Positions 1 through 8,268 of a stretch of DNA of 27,171 nt are shown piece by piece. Under the pieces are notes generated by a model. It was not told the origin of the DNA, made no database searches, and was given only the letters and a program-made list of their open reading frames with translations. Origin of the DNA: a virus; IMG/VR virus record IMGVR_UViG_3300019758_000024, positions 1-27,171 of that record. One strand, given 5' to 3'. The translations under genes and the position numbers were made by a program. Within the stretch, counting starts at the first letter, position 1. Each line of letters opens with the position of its first letter.

Positions 1-300
1 GACAACGTTGTCGAGCGTTTCAGCGCGAGGCTATTCAAGCGGACCGGCAATCTCGGGTTCCGCGTCGGCGTAATGGGTGGAGCTGGCGGCAACAAGCCAG
101 CCGAGGCGTTTGCAGGGTTGCCGGGCGGCGATACCCGGCACTGGCGTTTCCTTGAATTTGGCACCGCAAAAATGCCAGCTAAGCCGTTCATGCGGCCAGC
201 GATTGATCAGGCCGGGCAGGATATTGTTAACGAGTTCTCGGCTCAGTACATAAAAGCACTGGATCGTGCGATTAAGCGAGCAAGGCGGGGGCGTGCGTGA
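1..300 (+). CDS. HK97 gp10-like head-tail connector / tail completion protein (5' truncated)
   Basis: The reading frame is open from base 1, so the start lies outside the window; 99 residues are visible. The stretch RHWRFLEFGTAKMPAKPFMR followed by PA is the hallmark C-terminal segment of the HK97 gp10-like family, which acts at the head-tail joint during tail completion. Family members are usually about 130-150 residues, so roughly a third is missing. The gene overlaps the next one (stop TGA at 298-300, GTG at 297 or ATG at 300), as expected in a compact late operon. The identification rests on the motif and on position just before a DUF3168 gene. Confidence 0.85.
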   Translation, partial: DNVVERFSARLFKRTGNLGFRVGVMGGAGGNKPAEAFAGLPGGDTRHWRFLEFGTAKMPAKPFMRPAIDQAGQDIVNEFSAQYIKALDRAIKRARRGRA

Positions 301-677
301 TGATCATCCCATTATTCCCGATCATATCATCAGACCCGGCTTGCACCGCACTGCTGGGCGCTGCACCGACCCGTTTTTACCCGTTCGGCCTGTCGCCCCA
401 GCCAGGCCAGTCAGGATACGCTGAGCCGTATGTGACGCACCAGGTTATCACCGGCCTGCCTGAAAACTACATTGGCGACAGGCCGGATATCGATTCAGCA
501 ACGGTGCAGATCGACATCTGGAGCAGCGATCCTCTGCAGATCGACCCGTTGACTACAGCGCTGCGCGACGCGCTTGAGCCTCACGGGCATATCACACGGT
601 GGGGTAAAGCAGAGCGTGACGCAGAAACAAAGCTGTATCGTTTCGGTTTTGACCTTGATTACTGGCTGCCTCGGTGA
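297..677 (+). CDS. DUF3168-type tail completion protein
   Basis: A 126-residue protein of the size and pattern of the DUF3168 family: a hydrophobic N-terminus ending near TALLGAAPTRFYPFG, a central TGLPENYIGDRPDID segment, an SATVQIDIWSSDP strand, and a C-terminal RFGFDLDYWLP strand. The family acts with gp10-like proteins at the head-tail interface, and the neighbour upstream is gp10-like. The start could be GTG 297 or ATG 300; both overlap the upstream stop. About 110 bases without a protein gene follow, then two tRNA genes. Confidence 0.8.
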   Translation: MMIIPLFPIISSDPACTALLGAAPTRFYPFGLSPQPGQSGYAEPYVTHQVITGLPENYIGDRPDIDSATVQIDIWSSDPLQIDPLTTALRDALEPHGHITRWGKAERDAETKLYRFGFDLDYWLPR

Positions 678-787
678 CATACTGACCGAATCACTGGCAA
701 CCGCCGAAAGGGGGTGACGTGATCTCCCCGGCGCAGGGTTAAGCGCCAAAGCCGCCCCAGCTGTGAAGCTCGGTAGTGGCAACCTCC
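678..787. other. Non-coding stretch before the tRNA pair
   Basis: No supported gene was found. It contains a short hairpin (GGCGC, 8-base loop, GCGCC, about 730-747) and the decamer GCTGTGAAGC at 760-769, which recurs at 1038-1047 in the leader of the tail tube gene. It may be a leader for the tRNA pair or the remnant of a lost gene. Confidence 0.4.
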
Positions 788-864
788 ACCGCAATAGCTC
801 AATTGGATAGAGCAATAGGCTTCTACCCTATTGGTTTCAGGTTCGAGTCCTGATTGCGGTGCCA
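788..864 (+). tRNA. tRNA-Arg (anticodon UCU)
   Basis: A full cloverleaf can be folded by eye. The acceptor stem pairs ACCGCAA (788-794) with TTGCGGT (854-860). The D-arm is GCTC/GAGC. The anticodon stem ATAGG/CCTAT encloses the loop CTTCTAC, giving anticodon TCT. The T-arm is TCAGG-TTCGAGT-CCTGA. The discriminator G is followed by an encoded CCA. It reads AGA, a codon usually uncommon in GC-rich genomes. It lies between two tail genes. Confidence 0.93.
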
Positions 865-870
865 AATTCA

Positions 871-945
871 GCCGATATCGCGTAACTGGTAACGCAGCTG
901 CCTTGTAAGCAGCAATTCTGGGTTCGAGTACTAGTGTCGGCACCA
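871..945 (+). tRNA. tRNA-Thr (anticodon UGU)
   Basis: The acceptor pairs GCCGATA (871-877) with TGTCGGC (935-941), including one wobble. The D-stem is GCGT/ACGC. The anticodon stem GCTGC/GCAGC encloses CTTGTAA, giving anticodon TGT. CCA is encoded at 943-945. The T-stem CTGGG/ACTAG is weak: it has a G-T wobble, and the nearly invariant C at tRNA position 61 is replaced by A, so pair 53-61 is lost. It starts only six bases after the tRNA-Arg CCA, so both are probably processed from one transcript. Confidence 0.85.
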
Positions 946-965
946 TTTCCGTTCGTTGTTGTTTC

Positions 966-990
966 AGCCCGCCGCTGAGCGGGCTTTTTT
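966..990 (+). terminator. Rho-independent terminator after the tRNA pair
   Basis: AGCCCGC (966-972) pairs with GCGGGCT (979-985) around a six-base loop and runs into six T's (985-990). It separates the tRNA/neck transcript from the tail tube gene, which therefore probably has its own promoter. Confidence 0.85.
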
Positions 991-1018
991 GTGCCTGAGA
1001 TAAACCCGGTGCTATACT
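989..1018 (+). promoter_or_regulatory. Possible promoter for the tail tube gene
   Basis: TATACT (1013-1018) is a good sigma70 -10 hexamer, but the only matching -35 (TTGTGC, 989-994, 18-base spacer) is poor. The call rests on position, between a strong terminator and the first gene of the tail operon. A phage-encoded activator could compensate for the weak -35. Confidence 0.35.
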
Positions 1019-1035
1019 GACGTGGTATACGAATC

Positions 1036-1049
1036 CCGCTGTGAAGCGG
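1036..1049 (+). promoter_or_regulatory. GNRA-capped hairpin in the tail tube leader
   Basis: CCGCT (1036-1040), loop GTGA (1041-1044), AGCGG (1045-1049). The GTGA loop fits the stable GNRA tetraloop class. It sits about 10 bases before the strong GGAGG ribosome site (1061-1065) of the tail tube gene, and could protect the 5' end of a highly translated mRNA. That role is inferred. Confidence 0.4.
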
Positions 1050-1075
1050 CATGATCCCACCGGAGGACCAACCAC

Positions 1076-1549
1076 ATGGCCAAGCTCACGCAAGGCACCC
1101 AGATCTATTTCCGCGATCCTGCGGATGACTCTATCGTAGCCGTCGAATGCGCCACCGACTTCGATCTCGGCGGCTCGCCGTCTGACCAGATTGAAACCAC
1201 CTGTCTTGAGGCGTTTGTTCGCACGTATGAAGCGGGTCTTCGAACGCCCGGCCAGGCGTCTATGACCATCAACGCTGACCCAACCAAGGCTTCCCACGTC
1301 CGCATGTTTGAGCTGACTGAGGAGAACCCACAGCCGACCCTTAACTGGGTGCTTGGCTGGTCAGATGGCACAGATGCACCGACGTGGGACGGCGTTGGCG
1401 GAGAATGGGTGCTGCCAACAACCCGCACATGGCTCAAGTACGACGGTTACATCGCTGACTTTCCTTTCAGTTTCGCCCAGAACACCGTGGTAACCACCGC
1501 CATCAGCATCCAGCGCACCGGTGGCCGCGAGTGGGTGCAGAAATCATGA
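1076..1549 (+). CDS. Major tail tube protein
   Basis: A 157-residue protein of the siphovirus tail tube type. The N-terminus AKLTQGTQIYFRDPADDSIV is followed by a short helix, and TYEAGLRTPGQASMTINADP is the conserved strand and loop of tail-tube subunits. It polymerises into the hexameric rings of the tail around the tape measure. A strong GGAGG lies 10 bases before ATG 1076, as expected for one of the most abundant virion proteins. It is followed without a gap (ATGA at 1546-1549) by the tail assembly chaperone, the standard lambda V-G-T-H order. Confidence 0.85.
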   Translation: MAKLTQGTQIYFRDPADDSIVAVECATDFDLGGSPSDQIETTCLEAFVRTYEAGLRTPGQASMTINADPTKASHVRMFELTEENPQPTLNWVLGWSDGTDAPTWDGVGGEWVLPTTRTWLKYDGYIADFPFSFAQNTVVTTAISIQRTGGREWVQKS

Positions 1550-1902
1550 GCGCCCTGAACCTGAACTCAATCCGTGAGGCTGGCGCATTCACTGGCCAGC
1601 CTGTCAAAAAAACAATCACCTGGACCAATGGCGACGGCGACGAGGTGGCAAACGACGTGTGGGTGCGTCGGCTGTCGTATGCCTCAGCTGTCGGCGAGGT
1701 GCGTGCGTTCAACTCTGGCGGCGAGGCCACTGCTGAACGCATCTCTGCCTGTATCCTCGATGAGTCTGGAGCCCGCGTGTTTCCTACTGCTGGGCATATC
1801 ACTGGCGAGCATGATGACGTAGACGGCGCGCTCTGCGACTCGCTCGTGTACGCGCTGCTCGGCGTTATCGGCGAGGTTAACGCCCCAAAGCCGAAGGGCT
1901 GA
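1546..1902 (+). CDS. Tail assembly chaperone, G-type product
   Basis: A 118-residue protein immediately before a second open frame in the -1 register and before the tape measure gene; this is the conserved context of tail assembly chaperones. It starts at ATG 1546 (MSALNLNSIREAGAF), overlapping the tail tube stop. An in-frame GTG at 1531 would extend it into the tail tube gene and has no ribosome site. Chaperones of this type coat the tape measure during tail assembly and are absent from the virion. The C-terminus carries a slippery heptamer at codons 114-115. Confidence 0.8.
   Translation: MSALNLNSIREAGAFTGQPVKKTITWTNGDGDEVANDVWVRRLSYASAVGEVRAFNSGGEATAERISACILDESGARVFPTAGHITGEHDDVDGALCDSLVYALLGVIGEVNAPKPKG
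1884..1890 (+). promoter_or_regulatory. Programmed -1 ribosomal slippery site (C CCA AAG)
   Basis: In the G-type frame the codons read gcC CCA AAG ccg, a canonical X-XXY-YYZ heptamer of the same form as lambda's GGGAAAG. Slipping back one base gives CCC AAA and continues into the frame that is open to 2183. The zero-frame stop is only 10 bases downstream (1900-1902). Confidence 0.85.
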
Positions 1903-2183
1903 CAGAGCAGGACGAATTGTGGTGTGAGCTGGTGCTAAACGGTATCGGCGGCACCACCATCGAAGAGGCTCAGCGCAATCTGTCAGCGGCTGAATACTGC
2001 ACATGGGCCGAATACCGGGCGAAACGCGGGAGCCTCAACCAGATGCTTCGCACTGATAGGGGCTTTGCGCTGCTGGCCTGCCTGTACTCTGCTAGACATG
2101 GTGGCAAACCCGCGCTGTATGACTTCCTGCCGCACGAGCAGGAGCCCGAAATCACGCTCGAACAGGCGATGAAGGACTGGTAA
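1890..2183 (+). CDS. Tail assembly chaperone T-domain, made as a -1 frameshift G-T fusion
   Basis: This frame is open from the slippery site to TAA 2181-2183, giving 97 residues after the shift and a fusion of about 212 residues starting at 1546. The segment has no ATG near its beginning; the first possible start is a TTG at 1917 with no ribosome site, so independent translation is unlikely. The sequence (ELWCELVLNGIGGTTIEEAQ, then AEYRAKRGSLNQMLRTDRG) resembles gpT-like domains that link the chaperone to the tail tube. The tape measure ATG follows the stop directly. Confidence 0.8.
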   Translation, partial: AEGLTEQDELWCELVLNGIGGTTIEEAQRNLSAAEYCTWAEYRAKRGSLNQMLRTDRGFALLACLYSARHGGKPALYDFLPHEQEPEITLEQAMKDW

Positions 2184-4325
2184 ATGGCAAGTAAATCCCT
2201 CGGCACGCTGACGCTTGATCTGATTGCCCGCACGGCTGGTTTTGTGCAGGGCATGAACGAGGCTGAGCGCACGTCACGCCGCTGGCGCCAACAGGTTGCT
2301 GAGGATATCAAGGTGGTGTCCGAGGTAGCCGTAGTCGGCATGGCGGCTGCAGGCGTGGCCATCGGCGCCATGACGGCCCAGACCGTCGAAGCAGCGGACG
2401 AACTGACCCGGCTCGCCAGTATCTCGATGTCCACTACTCAGGAGCTGCAGCGGCAGGCCCAAGGCGCTGAACTATTGGGCGTTGATCTCGATACGCTGGC
2501 CAACCAGTACAAGGATTTCAACGAAAAAACGGGTGAATTCCTGCAATTTCGCTCAGGCGGGATGGTCGGATTTTTCGAGGAAATCGCACCGAAGATAGGC
2601 CTGACTGCAGAGGCATTTAAAGACCTGTCAGGCCCTCAGGCGCTGCAGCTGTACTACGACTCGCTGGAAAAAGCGGGCCTATCTCAAAAAGAGATGTCCA
2701 TCTATCTTGAGGACATGGCAAGTGATACCACAGCGCTGATCCCGCTGCTCGCAAATGGCGGTGCCGGGTTTAAGCTCATGGGTGACATGGCTGAGCGGGC
2801 TGGCGCCATCATGTCCGAGGAAACTGTTGAGGCTGCCAACCGGGCGTCCGCCACGATGCTGGTGCTGAAAACAAACGCAGAGGGGCTGCAAAACAAATTC
2901 ATGGACGGGCTGCTGCCGGCACTTGAGGACATGGCAGCCGGGATGGATTCAAGCGCCAGCTTTTCCGCCGTGGCCGCCGATGCTGGCCAGACGTTCGGCA
3001 ACGTGCTGCGCGGAATCGCGTCCGTAGCTATCGGTGCCTACGCGGCGTTTGACCTGCTCGGCAGGGCCATAGCTGCAGTCGGGGCGCGCTTTGCTGACGC
3101 GGAACTGGATTGGACCGATGCCCTAATTCCGATGAAAGGTTTCGTCAAGCTAGTGCGGTCCGAGTTGGATGACGTCCAGGGCGTAGCTGAGCAGGCTGAT
3201 GCCGACTTGGAAGCCACGGTGCTCAGATACGGCGAGCTGATAAACAAACTATGGGAGCCGGCGCAAACGAACGGCAACTCCATTGTTGATCAGATCGCAG
3301 AGCTGCAGGCCAAGGCCCGCAACGCCCAGGGTGCGCTCGAAGGCATGGCGGACGCGGCAACGCCGTCACCCGAGCAGCTCAAGCGGTTGAAGCAGCTCAA
3401 GGAGCAGCTGGCAGACCTTGAGGCCAACGTGACCTCCGGCAGCGGCGAAAACCTGCTCCCTGTGCTCGACAAAATCCGTGAGATCAAGGCCGAAATTGCC
3501 GACATCGAGTCGATGAAGCTCGTGCCGGATACCATCGACTACTCGATATCTGCATACGATAAATTCCGCGAACAGTGGGATGACTTGGTTAAGGTCCAGA
3601 ACGACTATAAGCGCCAGATGCAGGAAATTGCGGCTACCGAGCTATCGGCGATCGAGCGTAAGAAGCTGATGGCGCGGGCAGATGAGGACCGTCTACAGGC
3701 GTTGAAAGACCTGCGCTCGGCAGAGATCGAGAAACTTGGCGCAAGACTGCAGGGCGGGCAGGATACCGGGTCCGTGAACATGGACTTCATCAACCGGTCT
3801 GGCGAATTTGCGCCCGAGCGCGGACGTTCGTCGCAGGCATTCGAGGAGGCTGCTCGTAGGTTCGCAGACTCGATTGATTCCGGCATGTTGAGCCCTGAGG
3901 GGGCTGCCAGGCAGCTGTCGATGTTGGACAGCATGGCGGGTAAACTCGGCGCGCTAGGCGAGGGATTCGATGCTGAGGGGATGCGTACTGCTGTGCAGAA
4001 TCTGGCGTCCCAGACCCGAGATATGTTCGCCTCTGGCGATGGCGGAAAACCTCTTACTGCTGAGGAGATGGAGCGGGTGTTCAAAGAGGCCCAAGAAAAA
4101 GCGGCGGCGATGGAGCAGGAGCAGCGGGACTCATGGGCGTCGATCAAGCACCTGGATGAGGTCATGTCAAATGCATTCGGCGAGGACAAATCGCCGCAAG
4201 GTAAAATCACGATTGCAGTCAAAAAAGACGGTGGCGGCGGCACTACTGAAGGTGTCGTGTCCGGCGATTCGGATTTCCTTGCCTCGCTACTTTCAACGCT
4301 CGAAAATGTGAGGGCAACTGCATGA
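2184..4325 (+). CDS. Tail tape measure protein
   Basis: A 713-residue protein, the largest in the tail module, directly after the chaperone pair. The N-terminus LGTLTLDLIARTAGFVQGMN resembles tape-measure N-terminal domains. Two hydrophobic stretches (about residues 45-70, VAVVGMAAAGVAIGAM, and 275-300, RGIASVAIGAYAAFDLLGRA) could cross the host membrane during DNA ejection. Long charged helical segments (about 365-440 and 470-520) are coiled-coil-like. The length is short for this class, so a short tail is expected (roughly 0.15 nm per residue is the usual rule, giving about 100 nm). It overlaps the next gene by ATGA. Confidence 0.9.
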   Translation: MASKSLGTLTLDLIARTAGFVQGMNEAERTSRRWRQQVAEDIKVVSEVAVVGMAAAGVAIGAMTAQTVEAADELTRLASISMSTTQELQRQAQGAELLGVDLDTLANQYKDFNEKTGEFLQFRSGGMVGFFEEIAPKIGLTAEAFKDLSGPQALQLYYDSLEKAGLSQKEMSIYLEDMASDTTALIPLLANGGAGFKLMGDMAERAGAIMSEETVEAANRASATMLVLKTNAEGLQNKFMDGLLPALEDMAAGMDSSASFSAVAADAGQTFGNVLRGIASVAIGAYAAFDLLGRAIAAVGARFADAELDWTDALIPMKGFVKLVRSELDDVQGVAEQADADLEATVLRYGELINKLWEPAQTNGNSIVDQIAELQAKARNAQGALEGMADAATPSPEQLKRLKQLKEQLADLEANVTSGSGENLLPVLDKIREIKAEIADIESMKLVPDTIDYSISAYDKFREQWDDLVKVQNDYKRQMQEIAATELSAIERKKLMARADEDRLQALKDLRSAEIEKLGARLQGGQDTGSVNMDFINRSGEFAPERGRSSQAFEEAARRFADSIDSGMLSPEGAARQLSMLDSMAGKLGALGEGFDAEGMRTAVQNLASQTRDMFASGDGGKPLTAEEMERVFKEAQEKAAAMEQEQRDSWASIKHLDEVMSNAFGEDKSPQGKITIAVKKDGGGGTTEGVVSGDSDFLASLLSTLENVRATA

Positions 4326-4573
4326 AAAACATACTCAAGTTGCTCTGGATTTTTTGCGTACTGCTGCCACTGGAATATGTGGCCCCAGATTACTGTCGCA
4401 AGCGGCGCGAGCGTAACCTCAGCCGTACGGCGCGGGAGCACCTGGGCACCTGCCAGACGTGTCCGACATACGACGCCCCGGTATGCTCTCGATCACGCGG
4501 CGGCTGTGGCTGTAACATGCCGCTGAAGCTGGAAAAATACCCGCTGGCAAAATGCCCACGAGGAAAATGGTAA
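4322..4573 (+). CDS. Small cysteine-rich protein with N-terminal hydrophobic segment
   Basis: 83 residues. Residues 4-22 (ILKLLWIFCVLLPLEYV) form a hydrophobic helix. The C-terminal half carries a CxxC, further cysteines in SRGGCGCNMPLK, and ends CPRGKW. Similar Cys-rich proteins ending CPxGKW occur in phage tail modules and may bind a metal ion, but I cannot name a function. It sits directly behind the tape measure (ATGA at 4322-4325) and shares its last base with the next gene's start (TAATG). Confidence 0.65.
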   Translation: MKNILKLLWIFCVLLPLEYVAPDYCRKRRERNLSRTAREHLGTCQTCPTYDAPVCSRSRGGCGCNMPLKLEKYPLAKCPRGKW

Positions 4574-5004
4574 TGGCGTGGAAACTCTACACTGACGCAG
4601 CGTGCACCGTAGAATTCGGCGGCACACTGTCTTTTGTGCATTTCACTGACTTTAGCGACAATCCGCAGGACCGTGTGTTGTATTTCGCTGACGTTGAGCG
4701 AGATCCGGCGAACAATCAGGCATACCGTCTTATCCGCTCTGACGGCTCCGACATCATCATGTCGATCACCGACGCGACTCCGGGGGCAGGGCATCTACCA
4801 TCAGAGCTACGCCTCGCAACGACGCTGGCGGGGCTCGATACGGCACTACCTGGCGCTGACCTAAATCTCGGCACCGAGCTCCTGTCCGGCCTATCTGCGC
4901 TGACCGAGATCCATATCAGAGTGACAAACGCAATCGCAGCCGTGTCTACTGAGATCGACCTCGGCGTGCAGATAAACGAGTGCGTCGTGCGGGCGGCAAC
5001 ATGA
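4573..5004 (+). CDS. Tail-module protein of unknown function
   Basis: 143 residues from ATG 4573. This start is preferred over the in-frame ATGs at 4552 and 4567 because GAGGA (4560-4564) lies eight bases before it and it forms a TAATG junction with the upstream stop. MAWKLYTDAACTVEFGGTLS and the later strands suggest a beta-rich fold. It lies between the tape measure and a large tail-tip protein, where distal-tail or adaptor proteins are normally found. That role is inferred from position only. Confidence 0.6.
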   Translation: MAWKLYTDAACTVEFGGTLSFVHFTDFSDNPQDRVLYFADVERDPANNQAYRLIRSDGSDIIMSITDATPGAGHLPSELRLATTLAGLDTALPGADLNLGTELLSGLSALTEIHIRVTNAIAAVSTEIDLGVQINECVVRAAT

Positions 5005-6773
5005 CGATCGGTAGCAAAGTTGTAGCTAGTGCGCCGGTTGCCGGTATCTACGGCACGATCAGGCCGCAACAGCGTGAGGTGGCGCTCTCTCAAGACGTGC
5101 AGTTTCAGGAGATCGAACCGGAGCGCCAGCTGATCAGCATCGAACAGGTCGTGCAGCAGCAAGCCCCGGCACGGCAGCTGATCAGATTGCAGCAGAGAGT
5201 TATAGCGGCAGGAACCCAACCAACCTCCCCAGGCAACCGGCCGGCAGCTGCATACGTCACGATCGACGGCGCGCTGTACCCTTGCGTGCGTAGTGACAGT
5301 ATCAGCGTGTCCCACTCAGAGGATCAGGCCAGTACGGCCAGCGTCACGCTCAGGCCACCTACCGGTGCTGTAATCAACATTCCGGAATTTCAAGGAAAGT
5401 CGATCCTAATCACTACGCACTCAGACCCTGCTGACGCCGCCAGCGCCATCATCCCGCTGTTCACCGGCTACGTCGACACGGCGAAACACGATCGTGAAAC
5501 CCGCACAATCCGACTTACATGCAGCGACCTGCGAGACGAGCGGCTCGGCAGAGAGTCCGGTATCACTGAGCTTGTCGGCGGGGTTTACTCCGACGCTGTG
5601 CAGAACCCTGACGCTAACGCACGGGACCGAGTTACAGAGCGGATGCGGACGGTTTCCGGAGGTCTCGGGTACGCCCGTGACGGCGGTCTCCGTTTTTATG
5701 AGTGGGGCACCACCAATAAAACGCCGGCGTTAACACTCAGTGGATGCGACGTGGCGCGGGATGGTTTCGAAACCGATTTTCTCGACCGGCGTTCGATCGT
5801 TAACACGTTCGAAATCGAGCTGAAATATCGGTACTACCTGATGAACCTATTCACCGCAGACGTTGATGCGGCGAGGCCCAGGATCATCAATACTGAGACT
5901 AGCGCGGGGTATGTCGCATCCCAGGATGTGCAGACGTTTTCCGCCGACAGTATGGTTGACCGGGCGACAAGTTTTTCCCCGTGGGAAACTGTTTACTTTG
6001 AGGTCACTCCGGCCAGCAACCTCGGCACCGTCAAGCGCGTGATTAACGGTCAGGTAGTGCTCGGAACCGGCGAGGTGAGCGGGAATCTGCGCGGAAGGGC
6101 GATCGGTTTCAAAGCCGATTTGCGCCGCCGTGTGGCTCAGCCCGTCAGCCACACAATGACATTCCGCGTGTCAGCGGCTCAGAGCATCGCGGCGTACGGC
6201 AACGAGATCGAGGGTGCCCGGCTAACCGCCAGCGTGCAGAACGATTTCGACCGCGCGAAATGGGAGGATGGCGGTAGCAAGGTCGGCGCGGACGATGAGC
6301 GAGAATCTCTCCAGCTGGCGCTTGATGCGTGCTACCTGATCGGTCGCAAAGAGATCCTAGCGAGCCATAGAAAAAACTACGTGCAATTCGCCAGGGCACA
6401 GAAAATCGACGCCATTGAGCTTGGGCAGCGAGTCGATATCGTGGGTGCTACATTTCAGTGTCAGGGGCAAGTCGTTGCGTTAGACTACGCTATTGCTGAC
6501 GGGCGCAGAGAGACGCGCGTAAAGCTGGCATGTTTTTACCTCCCAGGGGTGCCGGTTGCAGACTATGACACTGGCACTGCGCCATCAGCAGAATTTGAGG
6601 CTGTCGAGCGGTTTTTCCGCAACTATCGCGGCGAAACCGGGTACCAGGATGGGACGCTGACAGCCCGAGCGCCGGAAATACCTGAACGGTTTACCGAGGA
6701 GATAAAAACGGATGATACTAGGAGTGGCGACGTGCTGATCGAAAATACAAACGTACTGCTGGTGAACGCATAA
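5001..6773 (+). CDS. Putative tail tip / baseplate hub protein
   Basis: 590 residues from ATG 5001 (ATGA overlap with the gene before); a GTG upstream at 4980 has no ribosome site. Residues 1-75 are rich in Q, R and I and look extended. From about residue 80 (AYVTIDGALYPCVRSDSISV) it becomes a beta-rich domain with SASVTL-like strands and a phrase typical of hub domains (IPLFTGYVDTAKHDRETRTI then LTCSDLRDERLG). Length, position after the tape measure and this domain fit a siphovirus tail-tip hub. No catalytic motif was seen. Confidence 0.6.
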   Translation: MTIGSKVVASAPVAGIYGTIRPQQREVALSQDVQFQEIEPERQLISIEQVVQQQAPARQLIRLQQRVIAAGTQPTSPGNRPAAAYVTIDGALYPCVRSDSISVSHSEDQASTASVTLRPPTGAVINIPEFQGKSILITTHSDPADAASAIIPLFTGYVDTAKHDRETRTIRLTCSDLRDERLGRESGITELVGGVYSDAVQNPDANARDRVTERMRTVSGGLGYARDGGLRFYEWGTTNKTPALTLSGCDVARDGFETDFLDRRSIVNTFEIELKYRYYLMNLFTADVDAARPRIINTETSAGYVASQDVQTFSADSMVDRATSFSPWETVYFEVTPASNLGTVKRVINGQVVLGTGEVSGNLRGRAIGFKADLRRRVAQPVSHTMTFRVSAAQSIAAYGNEIEGARLTASVQNDFDRAKWEDGGSKVGADDERESLQLALDACYLIGRKEILASHRKNYVQFARAQKIDAIELGQRVDIVGATFQCQGQVVALDYAIADGRRETRVKLACFYLPGVPVADYDTGTAPSAEFEAVERFFRNYRGETGYQDGTLTARAPEIPERFTEEIKTDDTRSGDVLIENTNVLLVNA

Positions 6774-7678
6774 TGGCAGGCAATCTAGGGCGAGTTGCTG
6801 AACTGCTGCGCCAAATCGCAGGAGGCGACGAGATCATCCGGCGGATCGAAGAGGCCGTAAAAAGTCGGGGACCGCTGGCCGGGGTGAGCGTGCTCGCTGA
6901 TATAGCAGCTGATCAAGATGAATGCTGTACGCGCGGGCAGAACGATCCGCCGGAAGATCCGTGGAAGCCGCCGGAAGAACCTAACGACCCGAATAAGGAT
7001 GACCCGTGGAACGACTGCACGACGGGGCAGCCTGTTGAGTTTTTCCCATCCGGCTTTCCACAGCCGGAGACATGTAAAGATTGCGAGCCTCCAACATGCT
7101 GGGAACAGGGGATATGCTGGACTGCATCATCTCCCGGTTGTCTTTCATCCCCCGAGGCGTGGGGTAACTATTTGCAAGACAATCTGATCGAACAATATGA
7201 GGGGAGTATACTCAATAACTATGAGCCCATAGGTATTAAGTTCACCGAATTTTCAGGGGACGGGTGTCCTGCGCGAGTATGCGCCTACGGAATACTGACA
7301 GAGCCCTCTGGTGCGCGCGAAATACAGTCGTGTACTAATTTGGGAAGGCGTGCGTGCGTATCGGGAGATGACGAATGCCCGGAAACGGAGCCAGAGAGCT
7401 GTGGTGATAACTGGGCACCAGACGGCGCGACCGATTATACGCTAAGCAACGGCTGCATAGTAGGCAGCCGATGCGACCCGGACGCAGGGTCAGGCGACTT
7501 AGGCTGTAATGAGTGTAAAAATTTATGCCGTGGAGATGAGCTGTGGACTATATGCGCTACTTCTGACGGGGGTTTTGTTGCTTATGATCCATCCGGCGAA
7601 AAACCGGGGGTTAAATATGGTAGCGACGGCAGAACCCAGGACACAATCCCCGCCGGCGACGGTAGAGGTACATACTGA
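6773..7678 (+). CDS. Twenty-cysteine tail-module protein with acidic Pro/Trp linker
   Basis: 301 residues. Residues 1-50 form a helical N-terminus (NLGRVAELLRQIAGGDEIIR). Then comes a low-complexity acidic segment rich in P, E, D, N and W (about residues 57-80), and after that a region with most of the 20 cysteines. There is no signal peptide. The cysteine density suggests disulphides formed once the particle is outside the cell, or metal binding. It is joined to both neighbours by one-base stop/start overlaps, so it is probably a virion tail-tip component. I do not recognise the family. Confidence 0.6.
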   Translation: MAGNLGRVAELLRQIAGGDEIIRRIEEAVKSRGPLAGVSVLADIAADQDECCTRGQNDPPEDPWKPPEEPNDPNKDDPWNDCTTGQPVEFFPSGFPQPETCKDCEPPTCWEQGICWTASSPGCLSSPEAWGNYLQDNLIEQYEGSILNNYEPIGIKFTEFSGDGCPARVCAYGILTEPSGAREIQSCTNLGRRACVSGDDECPETEPESCGDNWAPDGATDYTLSNGCIVGSRCDPDAGSGDLGCNECKNLCRGDELWTICATSDGGFVAYDPSGEKPGVKYGSDGRTQDTIPAGDGRGTY

Positions 7679-8268
7679 TGGCAAGGCAATATTTAAATAA
7701 CTACGAAACGCTATTAACTGCGCCAGTTTTAGCGGCCGATACTACAATAAGCGTCGGCACTCCACCGCCCGCGTTAGCGCCGGGCGATTATTACCGCCTG
7801 CAAATTGCGCAGTATGATAGTACAGGCGCTATGGTTAAATCAGAGTTTGTCGACTGGCAGCCTGACGGTACGGTTATTCGTGAGGCAGAGGGGTCAACGA
7901 AACTTGCGTTTGATATCGGAGATCTGGTAGCTCTGGTGGAGACAGCTGAAAGTTTTGAGTTTGATCCGTCCGGTTTTTTGACTGAGGAAATAACGCGTTA
8001 CCGCGAAACCATTGCAGCCGCTACAACGGCAATCGACCGTGCCGACGGCGGTATTCAAACGCTGACGCTCGGTGCTGATAGCGCATTAACGTGGGCACTC
8101 AATGACGGCGAGAAAATCCAACTCTATCTGACGTCAGCCGGTTTTAATATCACCGACTGGGGCGTGACATATTGGATGACGGATGTGCCGACACTCGCAA
8201 CAGAGAATATGGTGGTTGTCGAGAAAGTGGGCGGATCAATTTACGCATGGGATGGAGGGAGTCGATAA
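7678..8268 (+). CDS. Tail-tip / fibre-region protein of unknown function
   Basis: 196 residues. The N-terminal domain (MARQYLNNYETLLTAPVLAA, then a PGDYYRLQIAQYD segment) resembles the beta-rich connector domains that begin phage tail fibres. A short central helix (residues 103-121) is followed by a C-terminal strand-rich part ending VVEKVGGSIYAWDGG. It follows the Cys-rich protein by a TGATG overlap and precedes a surface-type protein, which fits a fibre or adaptor. The assignment is by context. Confidence 0.5.
   Translation: MARQYLNNYETLLTAPVLAADTTISVGTPPPALAPGDYYRLQIAQYDSTGAMVKSEFVDWQPDGTVIREAEGSTKLAFDIGDLVALVETAESFEFDPSGFLTEEITRYRETIAAATTAIDRADGGIQTLTLGADSALTWALNDGEKIQLYLTSAGFNITDWGVTYWMTDVPTLATENMVVVEKVGGSIYAWDGGSR

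Noticed and set aside
659-1297. 212-residue open frame on the minus strand
   Set aside because: It runs antisense through both tRNA genes, the terminator and the tail tube gene, and has no ribosome site.
3605-4441. 278-residue open frame on the minus strand inside the tape measure gene
   Set aside because: Serine/arginine-rich composition typical of the antisense of a GC-rich gene; the plus strand holds a clear tape measure protein.
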